This document shows positions 42,436-50,889 of a DNA stretch of 64,000 nucleotides, piece by piece. The position numbers and the translations under genes were made by a program. The stretch comes from Flaviflagellibacter sp963786225 (lineage in GTDB: Bacteria > Pseudomonadota > Alphaproteobacteria > Rhizobiales > Methylopilaceae). Each line of letters opens with the position of its first letter. The first letter of the stretch is position 1. The DNA is taken from assembly GCA_963786225.1 (NCBI GenBank), contig CAWAYQ010000001.1:186001-250000 (forward strand), written 5' to 3'. Under the pieces are notes generated by a model. The model made no database searches. It saw only the letters and a list, made by a program, of their open reading frames with translations, and had not been told where the DNA came from.

Positions 42436-43443
42436 TCACCCCGCCGCTTTCGCGCGTTCCATTTCCTGGATGAAGATCTTCGCGCAGGCCGCCCAGCTGT
42501 GCTGCAGCGCCAGATCGCGCGCGTCCTTGCGCTTCAGCTTCAGCGCGCGGAGCGCCGCGGCGCGGAGATCCAGGTCGAGGGCTCCGGCTTTGGTGCCGTC
42601 GAGAACGTCGAGCGGGCCCGTGACCGGGAACGCCGCGACCGGCACGCCCGAGGCGAGCGCTTCGAGGATGACGATGCCGAATGTGTCGGTGAGGCTCGGA
42701 AACACGAACACATCGGCCGATGCGTAGGTACGGGCAAGCTCCTCGCCGGTGCGCTCGCCGAGGAAGACCGCCTCGGGATATTCCTTCTCCAGCGCCGCCA
42801 GCGCCGGGCCCGCGCCGACCACGACCTTGGTGCCCGGCAGATCGAGCTTCAGAAAGGCGCGGATGTTTTTTTCAACGGCGACGCGGCCGACATAGAGGAA
42901 GATCGGCCCCGGATAATCGAGCACCTTCGTCTTGCGCGGCTTGTACATCTCGCTGTCGACGCCGCGCGTCCAAGGCCGGACCTTGGTGAAGCCCTTGCCC
43001 GTGAGTTCGTCGGCCAGGGATTTGGTCGCGACGAGCGTGCCGCGCCCTGCATTGTGGAAGCGGCGCAGCAGCCAGTAGGTCAGGCTTTCCGGGATCGGCA
43101 AGCGCGCGCGCAGATATTCCGGAAACTTGGTGTGATAGCTCGTCGTGAAGCTCCAGCCGCGGTTGAGCGCGGCGCGGCGCGCGGCCTGGCCCAAAGGCCC
43201 TTCGGTGGAGATGTGCAAATGGTCCGGATCGAAGGCGGCGATGCGTTCCGCAACCGCGCCCGGCAACGTCACCGCGAGGCGGATTTCGGGATAGCTCGGC
43301 ATCGGAACGGTGCGGAACAGATCGGGCGTCAAGAACAGCACGTTATGGCCGAGCAGCCGCACTTCCTCGGCAACCCGTTCCAGAGTGCGCACGACGCCGT
43401 TGACCTGTGGGTGCCAGGCGTCGGTCACGATCAGGATGCGCAT
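42436..43443 (-). CDS. Glycosyltransferase family 4
   Basis: 335-residue GT-B retaining glycosyltransferase. N-terminal domain begins MRILIVTDAWHPQVNGVVRT; the acceptor-site motif SYHTKFPEYLRARLPIPESL follows; the donor-site domain has FLYVGRVAVEKNIRAFLKLD and the EX7E motif in DTFGIVILEALASGVPVAAF. The pattern is that of the mannosyltransferase/SqdX-like branch acting on lipid or membrane acceptors. It lies 16 bp downstream of the LpxH-like phosphoesterase, a pairing frequent in Hyphomicrobiales, pointing to envelope glycolipid metabolism. Confidence 0.88.
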   Translation of the reverse strand: MRILIVTDAWHPQVNGVVRTLERVAEEVRLLGHNVLFLTPDLFRTVPMPSYPEIRLAVTLPGAVAERIAAFDPDHLHISTEGPLGQAARRAALNRGWSFTTSYHTKFPEYLRARLPIPESLTYWLLRRFHNAGRGTLVATKSLADELTGKGFTKVRPWTRGVDSEMYKPRKTKVLDYPGPIFLYVGRVAVEKNIRAFLKLDLPGTKVVVGAGPALAALEKEYPEAVFLGERTGEELARTYASADVFVFPSLTDTFGIVILEALASGVPVAAFPVTGPLDVLDGTKAGALDLDLRAAALRALKLKRKDARDLALQHSWAACAKIFIQEMERAKAAG

Positions 43444-43459
43444 GAAGCCGCCTCGAATG

Positions 43460-44278
43460 TCAGGCGGCGGAAACCAGAGCGGTTTCGTGCTCGCGCTCGG
43501 CATCGTCTTGAAGCAGTCGCACAGACTTTGTCCAGCGGATGATTTCGAACGTGCCGTCATAATTTTCGGCGATCGCCGTGCAGCTTTCGACCCAGTCGCC
43601 GGAATTGATGTAGAGCACGCCGTTCTTCATGTCCTGGACCGCGGCGTGGTGGATGTGACCGCAGATCACGCCCTGGCAGCCGAGCCGCTGGGCTTCGCCC
43701 GACAGCGCGTCCTCGAACTCGGAAATATAATTGACCGCGTTCTTGACCTTGAGCTTGGCCCAGGCCGACAGCGACCAATAGGTGAGCCCGAGCTTGCGGC
43801 GGAACACATTGATATAGGTGCTGATGCCGAGCGCCGAGACATAGGCCCAGTCGCCGAGCAGCGCGAGCCAGCGCGCATGGCGCACCACCATGTCGAACAG
43901 GTCGCCGTGAATGACGAGATAGCGGCGGCCGTCCGGGCCTTCGTGGATCGCGTTCTCGACGACGTCGATGCCGCCGAAATGCGAGCCGTAATAATCGCGC
44001 AGGAATTCGTCGTGATTGCCGGGAATGTAGATCATCTTGGTGCCGGCGCGGCCCTTGCGGAGCAGCTTCTGCACGACGTCGTTATGGAGCTGCGGCCAGT
44101 ACCAGCCGGCCTTCAGGCGCCAGCCGTCGACGATGTCGCCGACAAGGTAGATCGTGTCGGCGTCGTGGACCCGCAGAAAATCGAGAAACAGCTCCGCCTG
44201 GCAGCCCTTGGTGCCAAGGTGCACGTCCGAGATGAAGAGCGTCCGGACATGCCGATTCGCGGGGCGTATTGAAGTCAT
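43460..44278 (-). CDS. Calcineurin-like phosphoesterase, UDP-2,3-diacylglucosamine diphosphatase-like (LpxH-type)
   Basis: 272-residue metallophosphatase (COG2908). Metal-binding motifs: FISDVHLGTKGC, LVGDIVDGW, IPGNHDEFL, VIHGDLFD and CGHIHHAAV. These are the five blocks of the LpxH fold that cleaves UDP-diacylglucosamine in lipid A synthesis, although COG2908 members outside gammaproteobacteria may act on other lipid-linked pyrophosphates (LpxI often does the lipid A step in alphaproteobacteria). ATG 44278 chosen over an ATG five codons upstream. Operon with the GT4 gene. Confidence 0.85.
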   Translation of the reverse strand: MTSIRPANRHVRTLFISDVHLGTKGCQAELFLDFLRVHDADTIYLVGDIVDGWRLKAGWYWPQLHNDVVQKLLRKGRAGTKMIYIPGNHDEFLRDYYGSHFGGIDVVENAIHEGPDGRRYLVIHGDLFDMVVRHARWLALLGDWAYVSALGISTYINVFRRKLGLTYWSLSAWAKLKVKNAVNYISEFEDALSGEAQRLGCQGVICGHIHHAAVQDMKNGVLYINSGDWVESCTAIAENYDGTFEIIRWTKSVRLLQDDAEREHETALVSAA

Positions 44279-44383
44279 GCACCCAGAAAACACCGTTCCA
44301 TAACGCCATTGTGACAGTGTGGAAGGGGTTAAATGCCTGTCCCGTCTTGCCCTATCAAAGACCCCGCTTGGGGTGCCCCCTCC

Positions 44384-44531
44384 CTCCCCCTTGTGGGGAG
44401 GGCCGAGAGCGCGAAGCGCTCCGGGGTGGGGGCGCGGCCTCTCCGCAGCGCTGTTTCCTGTCGATCGGCCATCACCCCACCCCGCTCGTGCTTTCGCACG
44501 AGTCGGCCCTCCCCATTCAGGGGAGGGAGAG
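44384..44531. repeat. Long intergenic palindromic repeat, family A copy 5
   Basis: CCCTCCCCCTTGTGGGGAGG, CGAGAGCGCGAAGCGCTCCG and the matching TCGTGCTTTCGCACGAGTCG with CCCTCCCCATTCAGGGGAGG. Lies between thiD and the phosphoesterase gene. Confidence 0.78.
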
Positions 44532-44535
44532 GGCC

Positions 44536-45357
44536 TCAGGCTTTCCAGAGGGCGTGGAAATGGTGAACGGGGCCGTTTCCGTGGCCGACGTGCAGGTCGT
44601 CCGATGCCCGGATCGCGCCCGTGATGTAGGCCTTGGCGATCTTCACGGCGCTCCGCACCGTTTCGCCGTGGGCGAGACCCGCCGCGATGGCCGAGGAGAG
44701 CGTGCAGCCCGTGCCGTGGGTGTTCCTGGTCGCGACGCGGCGCGCGGCGAAGCGGCTGAGGCCGTCCTCGTCCAGAAGGATGTCGACGCTTTCGGCCCCC
44801 TGCCCGTGGCCCCCCTTGAGCAGCACCGCGCGGCAGCCGAGCGCCAGCAGCGCCTCGGCCTGGCGGATCATGTCCGCCTCGTCGACGGCAATCGGTTCAT
44901 CCAGAAGTGCGGCGGCTTCCGGCATGTTGGGCGTAATGACGAGCGCGCGCGGGATCAGGATGGTGCGCAGCGCCTCGACGGCTTCGGGCGCGAGCAGGCT
45001 GTCGCCCGAGGCCGCGACCATGACCGGATCGAGCACGATGGTCTTCTGCCGGTAGCGGTCGAGCGAGGCGGCCACGGTTTCGATCACGGCGGGCTGGGAC
45101 AGCATGCCGATCTTGACCGCGCGGACGTCGAGATCGTCGAACACCGATGTGAGCTGTTCGGCGATGAAGGGCGGCGGCACGTCGTGGATCGCGCGCACGC
45201 CTTGGGTGTTCTGGGCGACCAGCGCGGTGATGACGGTCGCGCCGTAGACGCCGAACGCCGAGAAGGTCTTGAGATCGGCCTGGATGCCCGCCCCGCTCGT
45301 GGGATCGGTGCCGGCAATCGTGAGCGCAATCGGTATCGTGGGAGACGTGCTGGCCAT
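44536..45357 (-). CDS. thiD: Hydroxymethylpyrimidine kinase / phosphomethylpyrimidine kinase
   Basis: 273-residue ribokinase-fold enzyme that phosphorylates HMP and HMP-P for thiamine synthesis. Signatures: AGTDPTSGAGIQADLKTFSA (substrate loop), GVYGATVITALVAQNTQGV, LDPVMVAASGDSLL, TPNMPEAAALL, LLKGGHGQG and the anion hole/catalytic Asp motif NTHGTGCTLSSAIAAGLAHG. Cytoplasmic. Controlled by the TPP riboswitch in its leader, which fixes the assignment. No other thi genes are adjacent. Confidence 0.95.
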   Translation of the reverse strand: MASTSPTIPIALTIAGTDPTSGAGIQADLKTFSAFGVYGATVITALVAQNTQGVRAIHDVPPPFIAEQLTSVFDDLDVRAVKIGMLSQPAVIETVAASLDRYRQKTIVLDPVMVAASGDSLLAPEAVEALRTILIPRALVITPNMPEAAALLDEPIAVDEADMIRQAEALLALGCRAVLLKGGHGQGAESVDILLDEDGLSRFAARRVATRNTHGTGCTLSSAIAAGLAHGETVRSAVKIAKAYITGAIRASDDLHVGHGNGPVHHFHALWKA

Positions 45358-45361
45358 TCCC

Positions 45362-45458
45362 GCTTTCCTCCGCCGGCATGACCCGGATCAGGTTCGTGGG
45401 TTGGCTGCGGCCCCGATGACCCTCGCCTCTCAGCACGCTTGCGCGCGCACCCCAAGCA
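45362..45458 (-). ncRNA. TPP riboswitch (THI element)
   Basis: Minus-strand leader of thiD. Reads GGGGTGCGCGCGCAAGCGTG, CTGAGAGGC, then CGAACCTGATCCGGGTCATG and CCGGCGGAGGAAAG. CTGAGA and GAACCTGATC...GGTCATGCCGGCGGAGGRA are the invariant core of the thiamine pyrophosphate aptamer. It ends within a few bases of the start codon, and GGAGGAAAG is also the ribosome site, so ligand binding would block translation initiation directly. Confidence 0.95.
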
Positions 45459-45523
45459 GACGGGCTGTCACATAAAGTGCGAACGCACGGGGTGCAAGCA
45501 TGTAGGGCAGTTCAGGGAGAGGC

Positions 45524-46453
45524 TCAGGCGGGGGGCTGGGCCGCCTGCAGAGCGCGGCTGCGCTCGATGCCGCGGCGGCGCTCGTCCTGGATGACGATAA
45601 TGCCCGAGGCGACGACGACGAGACCGCCGGCGAGCGCGAACCAGTCCGGCAGGTCGCCGAAGGCGAACCAGCCGATCGACAGCGCCCAGATGAGCGTCGT
45701 GTATTCGAACGGCGCGATGACGGAGGCTTCCGCATGGCGGTAGCCGGAGGTCAGCAGGATCTGGCCGACACCGCCGACACAGCCGATGGCGACGAGCTGG
45801 GTTGCCGTCCAGGCATCGGGCCAGACCCAGCCCAGAGGCAGGCTCAACAGCCCGCCCAGCGACGACAGAACCGTGAACCAGAACACGATCGAGGCCGTGG
45901 TCTCGCTCTGGACGAGGCGGCGGATCTGGATCATGGCGCAGGCGGAGAAAAACGCGCCGCCGAGCGCGAACAGGGCGCCCTGGGAGGCGTTCGCGTCGCC
46001 GCCTCCGGAGAAGGCGCGGAGCAGGCTGCCGTCGGCGAGATGCGGCCAGAGCATGATGGCGACGCCCGCAAGGCCGAGCGTCACGGCCGCCATGCGCGAC
46101 AGGCGCATGGGTTCGCGCAGGATGAGGGCTGCGAGCAGAACCACGATCAGCGGGCTTGCGTAATTGATCATGGTCGCGTCCGGCAGCGGCAGGCGCGCGA
46201 GACCGGCGAACATGCAGAACATCGAGATGACGCCGACGCCCGAGCGCAGGAAATGGCCGCCGAGGCGCGTAGTGCGTACAGCGCCGAGCTGGCCCGTCGC
46301 AATCAGCCAGATGAGAATCGGCACCAGGGCGAACGCGCTGCGCGCGAACACGACTTCGCCCGCCGGCACGTCCTCGCCGACGCTGCGGACGAGCGCCCCC
46401 ATCACGGTGAAACAGAAGGCCGAGGCTATCTTGAAGAGGATGCCAGTGAGCAC
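45524..46453 (-). CDS. EamA/DMT-family transporter
   Basis: 309-residue, ten-helix inner-membrane protein of the drug/metabolite transporter superfamily with two EamA halves: residues 1-140 (VLTGILFKIASAFCFTVMGA, AGLARLPLPDATMINYASPL) and 160-300 (FALGGAFFSACAMIQIRRLV, GYRHAEASVIAPFEYTTLIW). It is of the RarD/YdcZ-like exporter type with unknown substrate. Start GTG 46453 is inferred because no ATG fits; a very stable terminator-like hairpin lies 23-62 bp upstream. Confidence 0.82.
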   Translation of the reverse strand: MLTGILFKIASAFCFTVMGALVRSVGEDVPAGEVVFARSAFALVPILIWLIATGQLGAVRTTRLGGHFLRSGVGVISMFCMFAGLARLPLPDATMINYASPLIVVLLAALILREPMRLSRMAAVTLGLAGVAIMLWPHLADGSLLRAFSGGGDANASQGALFALGGAFFSACAMIQIRRLVQSETTASIVFWFTVLSSLGGLLSLPLGWVWPDAWTATQLVAIGCVGGVGQILLTSGYRHAEASVIAPFEYTTLIWALSIGWFAFGDLPDWFALAGGLVVVASGIIVIQDERRRGIERSRALQAAQPPA

Positions 46454-46475
46454 GACACCCGGTCTATGGCGGACG

Positions 46476-46515
46476 AAAAAAGGGCCCGCGCGCCCGGAGG
46501 AAGGCGCGCGGGCCC
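46476..46515 (-). terminator. Terminator-like hairpin in the leader of the EamA gene
   Basis: Perfect 13-bp stem GGGCCCGCGCGCC / GGCGCGCGGGCCC with an eight-base loop, followed on the minus strand by six T. Its U-tract ends just 23 bp before the exporter start, so it either ends a separate upstream minus-strand transcript or attenuates the exporter mRNA. Confidence 0.75.
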
Positions 46516-46736
46516 GTTGTGTGCAGGACCGCGAAAACAAAGTCACCCTAATCCTTCGTCGGGAGAGGCGCAGCGCAAATTTCCGTGATCGCTTGTGGCG
46601 GGATGCGAGGGCGACAAAACGTGCTGGAACTTTGCTCCCGCCCCGCCGTTTGGGAATGCGCGCGGATGAAATTTCCCTGTCATCACCCACGCTTAAGTTG
46701 CGAATCAGGGACCGTACTCAACGAAGAGAGAACTCC

Positions 46737-46955
46737 ATGTCGGACGTCTATCTTATCGAAGTCGGCGGCCAGGCCGTCGGCATTGTTGCTCGTGACGAAG
46801 ACGGAAAATCCTATCGCTTCCATGCCGCCGTACCGCGCGCCTACGGGCTCGACGGACGGGTGTTCCGCACTCCAGACGATGCCCAGCAGGCCGCCCGCAA
46901 GGCGCTTTCGGAACCTGCGCCCCTGCCCCAGCACAGCTTCGACCACGCCGCCTGA
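46737..46955 (+). CDS. Small conserved hypothetical protein
   Basis: 72 residues, MSDVYLIEVGGQAVGIVARD, then EDGKSYRFHAAVPRAYGLDG and VFRTPDDAQQAARKALSE. Alternating beta strands and one C-terminal helix; no signal peptide, no Cys. ATG 46737 follows GAAGAGAG. I recognise no family name. It reads like a genuine compact domain rather than a chance frame because hydrophobic spacing is regular and codon use matches the neighbours. Confidence 0.6.
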   Translation: MSDVYLIEVGGQAVGIVARDEDGKSYRFHAAVPRAYGLDGRVFRTPDDAQQAARKALSEPAPLPQHSFDHAA

Positions 46956-47403
46956 GATTCGGGCTGCGACGCCGAGCGCACATCGCCGCCAGCCGTCAGT
47001 TCGGCTGGCATGCGAGTGCATGGATCGAGGCCTGCCGAAGCCGGTGCCTCATCGCCAAAGACGTCGTTCCGGAGAATGAATATCTTCCTGTAGTCTCCGG
47101 AACGACTGGCGGCCGTCGAGCAGAAGAAGCGGGCGAAGGCCGACCTCATTCAGTATATCACCGAGCCCGATTTGGGGCTGGTTGAGCCGTTTTACCGCAG
47201 CTATCCGGAACCCGAAGTCCGACGTGCACTTATCGATCCAAACCCCTGATTAACCTCAATTTCCGCCAAGGGGTCCCGCCCCCTTCGGGGAACCTTCCGG
47301 TTGCAAGATCGAGGACAGGAAGCCCTTGATTTTGCACCTGCAGATCGTGCTAGGCTTGGTTTCAGGAGGGCAGTTAAGCCCTTCATCAGGGGGAAACTAA
47401 AAA
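46956..47403. other. Intergenic stretch with a possible gene fragment
   Basis: A frame without start codon at about 47093-47250 reads RLAAVEQKKRAKADLIQYIT and LVEPFYRSYPEPEVRRALID; it looks protein-like and may be the tail of a lost gene. Otherwise nothing is supported. The next gene has AGGGGGAAAC at its start. Confidence 0.35.
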
Positions 47404-48117
47404 ATGAACAACGTCAAACTCGTATCACTGGTCGCTCTCTCGCTGGCAATTGGCGCCGGCTCGGCATTCGCTCAGACGCCTCCGGCCGCTCCGAAGGCCG
47501 CGGCCCCGGCCGCCCCGAAGGCCGAAGCCAAGGAAGAGATGCCTAGCCCGGCCGTCGAGGCCTATGCCCGCGCATTCCTCGCCAAGTGGGCTTCCGACCC
47601 GAAGCTCATCGCGGCCATCAAGGAATCCACCGCGAAGAGCAAGAAGTACTCCTACGACGACGTCCAGATCATCGACAATCAGTGGCGCATCGCGAAGAGC
47701 GGCCTCGAAAAGGAAAAGAAGGCGGCCACCTCGCTCGGCGAACTGACGACCGACAAGATCGAAGACCACCTCAAGAAGGGCGAAGCGCTCATCAAGGAAG
47801 TCCGCGGCAGCGCGACCTCCAAGTTCCTTCAGGAACAGCTCGACAAGGCCGAGCCCAAGGGCGCCGTCACCGAGATCTTCGTGATGGACGGCTGGGGCTG
47901 GAACGTCGGCCAGACCGGCGGCACCTCCGACTTCTACCAGGGCGACGAAGGCAAGTGGCAGGCGACGTTCGCCTCGGGCGATCCGAAGGAAGTGGAAGTC
48001 CTTCCGATCGTCGAGGAAGACGGCATCAAGTACAGCCACGTTTCGCTGCCCATCAAGGACGGCGGCAAGAACATCGGCGCCGTGACCATCGGCGTGGACG
48101 TCACCAAGGTGAAGTGA
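47404..48117 (+). CDS. Secreted Cache-like (PDC sensor-type) domain protein, paralogue 1
   Basis: 237 residues. Signal peptide MNNVKLVSLVALSLAIGAGS with cleavage at AFA-QT, an Ala/Pro/Lys-rich linker (TPPAAPKAAAPAAPKAEAKE), then a single domain with VEAYARAFLAKWASDPKLIA, IFVMDGWGWNVGQTGGTSDF, YQGDEGKWQATF and SHVSLPIKDGGKNIGAVTIG. The last blocks match the ligand-side strands of stand-alone Cache domains (VxDxxGxNVGQTxxTSDFxQGDE). No kinase or methyl-accepting part is attached, so it is either a periplasmic ligand binder or partner of a separate sensor. Confidence 0.72.
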   Translation: MNNVKLVSLVALSLAIGAGSAFAQTPPAAPKAAAPAAPKAEAKEEMPSPAVEAYARAFLAKWASDPKLIAAIKESTAKSKKYSYDDVQIIDNQWRIAKSGLEKEKKAATSLGELTTDKIEDHLKKGEALIKEVRGSATSKFLQEQLDKAEPKGAVTEIFVMDGWGWNVGQTGGTSDFYQGDEGKWQATFASGDPKEVEVLPIVEEDGIKYSHVSLPIKDGGKNIGAVTIGVDVTKVK

Positions 48118-48151
48118 TCCGTTACGGATCGCCGATCGCCGAAAGGCTTTG

Positions 48152-48178
48152 AAAAGGGCGGCCTCGGCCGCCCTTTTT
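48152..48178 (+). terminator. Intrinsic terminator between the two Cache-like genes
   Basis: GGGCGGC / GCCGCCC stem at 48156-48173 followed by five T. The two paralogues are therefore probably separate transcription units. Confidence 0.8.
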
Positions 48179-48227
48179 AATGTCCGGACCCTGGGATGCC
48201 CGTCCCTCCCCGCACAGGAAGACGAAG

Positions 48228-48845
48228 ATGAAGCTGCCCACCTTCGCTTTACCTGGCCTCGCTTTACCTGGCCTCGCTCTGCTCGCGCTCTCGGCCGGCA
48301 CAGCGTCCGCACAGCAGGCCATCGCGCCCGGCCTCGAACACGCGCCGAAAGTCACGCAGTACGCGCGGACCTTCCTCGCGGGCTTCGTAGCGGATCCAAT
48401 GCTTCACGCCGTCGTGCGGGAATCGACCAAATCGCACCGCAAGCTCGGCTGGGACGAGGCCCGCGCGCTGGACCGGCGCTGGCGCGACGAGCGCGCCGAC
48501 GGCAAACGCGACGGGCTGGTGGACGCCATTGCCGCCAACGCGCTTTCGGCATGGCTGAAACAGCAGATGGCGGGCGCCGCGAACGGCGCCGTGACCGAAG
48601 TTCACGTCATCGACGGCCTCGGCTGGAATGTCGGCGAGACCCGGGAGAGCGCGGACTTCTTCCAGGGCGACGAGCTTCAATGGCAGGAAATCCTGCCGAA
48701 TACGGCGGATGCGGTGATCGTGTCCGAGCTCGAGGACAATGGCGGCAACGGCCGCACGCTCGCCCTCGTCTCGCTCCCCATCGCCGATGGCGACGTCAAT
48801 ATCGGCGTGGTGACGCTCGGCGTGGACGTCAGCAAGCTGCCGTAA
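48228..48845 (+). CDS. Secreted Cache-like (PDC sensor-type) domain protein, paralogue 2
   Basis: 205 residues, clearly related to its neighbour: signal peptide MKLPTFALPGLALPGLALLA (the GLALP unit is duplicated), then QYARTFLAGFVADPMLHAVV, VHVIDGLGWNVGETRESADF, FQGDELQWQEIL and LALVSLPIADGDVNIGVVTL. It has less linker than paralogue 1 and more Arg. The gene starts at ATG 48228, 50 bp after the intervening terminator. A decayed third copy lies at 49234-49333. Confidence 0.7.
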   Translation: MKLPTFALPGLALPGLALLALSAGTASAQQAIAPGLEHAPKVTQYARTFLAGFVADPMLHAVVRESTKSHRKLGWDEARALDRRWRDERADGKRDGLVDAIAANALSAWLKQQMAGAANGAVTEVHVIDGLGWNVGETRESADFFQGDELQWQEILPNTADAVIVSELEDNGGNGRTLALVSLPIADGDVNIGVVTLGVDVSKLP

Positions 48846-49012
48846 GCGGCGCCGCCGCGGTTGCGGCCAGCTATCCGACGCAAAGCAGAGGCCTGTTCTC
48901 GCAGGTGATTGTCTGCGTGGGATGCGTCAGGCGCATGCCGGCTTGTATATTACGCGCCTACTCCGCGATCCGCGCGAACCCCACATAAAACACAACGAGA
49001 AAGGGAAAGAAC

Positions 49013-49150
49013 GTGATCGCTTATATCATCTATTGGCTTCGCCTATCCGGTGCGGCTCATCGCGCTGGCGAGGCTGCACGCAACCACCGTGTCCCCTCAG
49101 ACAGCGATCTGGCCATTCTCGGCCTGCCTGCGCACGTATTCGTCCGCTAA
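49013..49150 (+). CDS. Possible 45-residue protein
   Basis: GTG start with AAAGGGAAAG upstream; MIAYIIYWLRLSGAAHRAGE then AARNHRVPSDSDLAILGLPA. A hydrophobic N-terminus followed by a basic helix and a DLAILGL motif resembles the small DUF1127-like proteins, though weakly. It may equally be chance. Confidence 0.35.
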   Translation: MIAYIIYWLRLSGAAHRAGEAARNHRVPSDSDLAILGLPAHVFVR

Positions 49151-49233
49151 GCCGAGATCAAGAGAACCGACCAACGGAGCGGCCGCGAGGCCGCTCTTCG
49201 CGTTTCTGGGCCTCAGTTCAGTCGACGCCGCAC

Positions 49234-49333
49234 AGGCCGGCAAAGGCCGGATCCTCGCCTTCGTCTCCCTGCCCATCCCGACGGCAATAGCGGCGTAGTG
49301 ACGCCCGGCCTGGACGTCAGCAAGCTGCCGTAA
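49234..49333 (+). pseudogene. 3' remnant of a third Cache-like paralogue
   Basis: AGKGRILAFVSLPI aligns with GGNGRTLALVSLPI of paralogue 2. After a one-base loss near 49279 the frame continues DGNSGVVTPGLDVSKLP and stops at the same place, and the following bases TAAGCGGCG are identical as well. Only about 33 codons survive. Confidence 0.75.
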
Positions 49334-49465
49334 GCGGCGCGGCGGCGGCAGTCGTCGCGACATTGATGCCGGACCGCGACCCGCTGCGTGTCCCTTCAGA
49401 AACTCTTTGCCTTCGTTGCCGCCACTGTTCAAGTTTCCCTCAAGGGACACGCACTGGGAGGAACG

Positions 49466-50098
49466 ATGGCAAGCGCGTTCACCGACCTCGTGGCCGTGGC
49501 TATTGGTCATGCCGATACGATTGCCCTTGTTTGCGGAGGTGCTTTTGCGCTCACGCAATATTGGCGTCAGAACCACTGGCAGCGAAAGCAATTTGCTGCG
49601 GAGCAGGACAGGCTGTTCCGGAACAACCCTCACGTCGTGACCATCGTCGGAATACTGAATTGGGGAGAACTGGATGCGCCCCTCAGACCGGAGTTCTTGG
49701 CGGCCGATCCGGCACGCGGCGTTCAACGCGTATCCCGCAAGGAGCTTCTGGCGGCCTTGACGTCCTTTGATCGCTCACGACGTCTGACCGCGGACCAGGA
49801 AAGGCTGCTCCAAAGCTTCCACAGCTTTTTGCTCGAGCTGGCGTTATTACAAAAGCACCTGGAGTCCGGCTTGGTCGACGAAGACGATTATCGCCTCTAT
49901 TTTCGCTACGAATGTGGACTTGTTTGCGGGGGCGAAATTGTCGAAGCACGTCGCACCGCAGAGGGTGCGGCGGCCGAAGAGCGCAAACTCCAGCTCGCCA
50001 TGATGAACTACCTCCGAAAATGGAACTACTCGTACACGCTTGCCTTTGTCGCGCGGTGGTATCCTGAGGCGGGCGCGGATGTGAGTACCGGAGGTTAA
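49466..50098 (+). CDS. Hypothetical membrane-anchored protein
   Basis: 210 residues from ATG 49466, preceded by GGAGGAACG. N-terminal hydrophobic helix DLVAVAIGHADTIALVCGGA, then a long soluble helical part (QYWRQNHWQRKQFAAEQDRL, LLQSFHSFLLELALLQKHLE). The pattern of a short anchor followed by NNPHVVTIVGILNWGELDAP is known to me only from hypothetical proteins. No catalytic motif is visible. Confidence 0.6.
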   Translation: MASAFTDLVAVAIGHADTIALVCGGAFALTQYWRQNHWQRKQFAAEQDRLFRNNPHVVTIVGILNWGELDAPLRPEFLAADPARGVQRVSRKELLAALTSFDRSRRLTADQERLLQSFHSFLLELALLQKHLESGLVDEDDYRLYFRYECGLVCGGEIVEARRTAEGAAAEERKLQLAMMNYLRKWNYSYTLAFVARWYPEAGADVSTGG

Positions 50099-50202
50099 AT
50101 GCCCTTTTTCGGCCGGCGCCAGGCGCTTGCGGGCGAGGTCGACGCGTTTGCTTTAATCAGTCTCGTCGATGGACTGTCGGGACGCCCCAGGTTTCCGCAG
50201 AA

Positions 50203-50236
50203 TAGAAAAAGCCCGCCACGGCGGACCGGGCGGGCT
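50203..50236 (-). terminator. Intrinsic terminator downstream of the zinc-ribbon gene
   Basis: On the minus strand, AGCCCGCC / GGCGGGCT followed by TTTTTCT. It lies about 200 bp after the zinc-ribbon stop and could also serve read-through from the right. Confidence 0.7.
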
Positions 50237-50440
50237 GAAGTTTGGGAGGATACGCCCAAAGTGGGCAGCAGCAACTATCCGTCGCTGTACTGACGCCGCC
50301 CGCAAGGTGCGGCGCCCTTCCGGCCTTGCGGCGGGGAATCTCAGATTTTACCGATCCAGTCCGCGCGGCTCGGCAGCACCCTGCCCCTGACCGATGATTT
50401 CACGTCCACCCCGCCGCTGGCGCGACGAGAAGCGAGAAGA

Positions 50441-50734
50441 TCAATCGAAGTCGAAAATTTCGCCGAGGAAGGACTTGCGCTTCCGATGCCGGGGGTCGTG
50501 CCGAGAGTCGTGCCGGGAGTCGTACCTGTCGCCTTCGGAGTACCGATCGTGGGAAGGCGAAGCTGGTCGGTGCTGCGGTGCGGGCGCCTCGTTCGGCACC
50601 TGCGCCGACCTCTCGATTATCTTGTCCAGCTCGCCGCGATCCATCCAGACGCCGCGACACTTCGGACAATAGTCGACCTCGATTCCCTGCTTCTCCGTCA
50701 TGACCAGATTTGAGCCGTCGATTGGACACTGCAT
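50441..50734 (-). CDS. TFIIB-type zinc-ribbon protein (COG3809)
   Basis: 97 residues. Begins MQCPIDGSNLVMTEKQGIEV and continues DYCPKCRGVWMDRGELDKII: one Cys, then CPKC, matching the zf-TFIIB Pfam family (CPxx...CPxCxGxWLDxGELxxI). The C-terminal part is a His/Arg/Asp-rich low-complexity tail (SRHDSRHDPRHRKRKS) ending in the conserved FLGEIFDFD. Small zinc-binding protein of unknown role, perhaps nucleic-acid-associated. Confidence 0.85.
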   Translation of the reverse strand: MQCPIDGSNLVMTEKQGIEVDYCPKCRGVWMDRGELDKIIERSAQVPNEAPAPQHRPASPSHDRYSEGDRYDSRHDSRHDPRHRKRKSFLGEIFDFD

Positions 50735-50889
50735 GCGACATCCTTCGTGTTTGAGGGGCGTGACCCCAGTGACTTCCTGACATCCCACCGTTTGGCGGGG
50801 GTTTCCACCGTAAGGCCTTGCGACAAATACGGCCCCCCGGGAAATACGGTGTGTTCCCGAAGACACTCCGCTCCGCGTGTCCTCAACCG

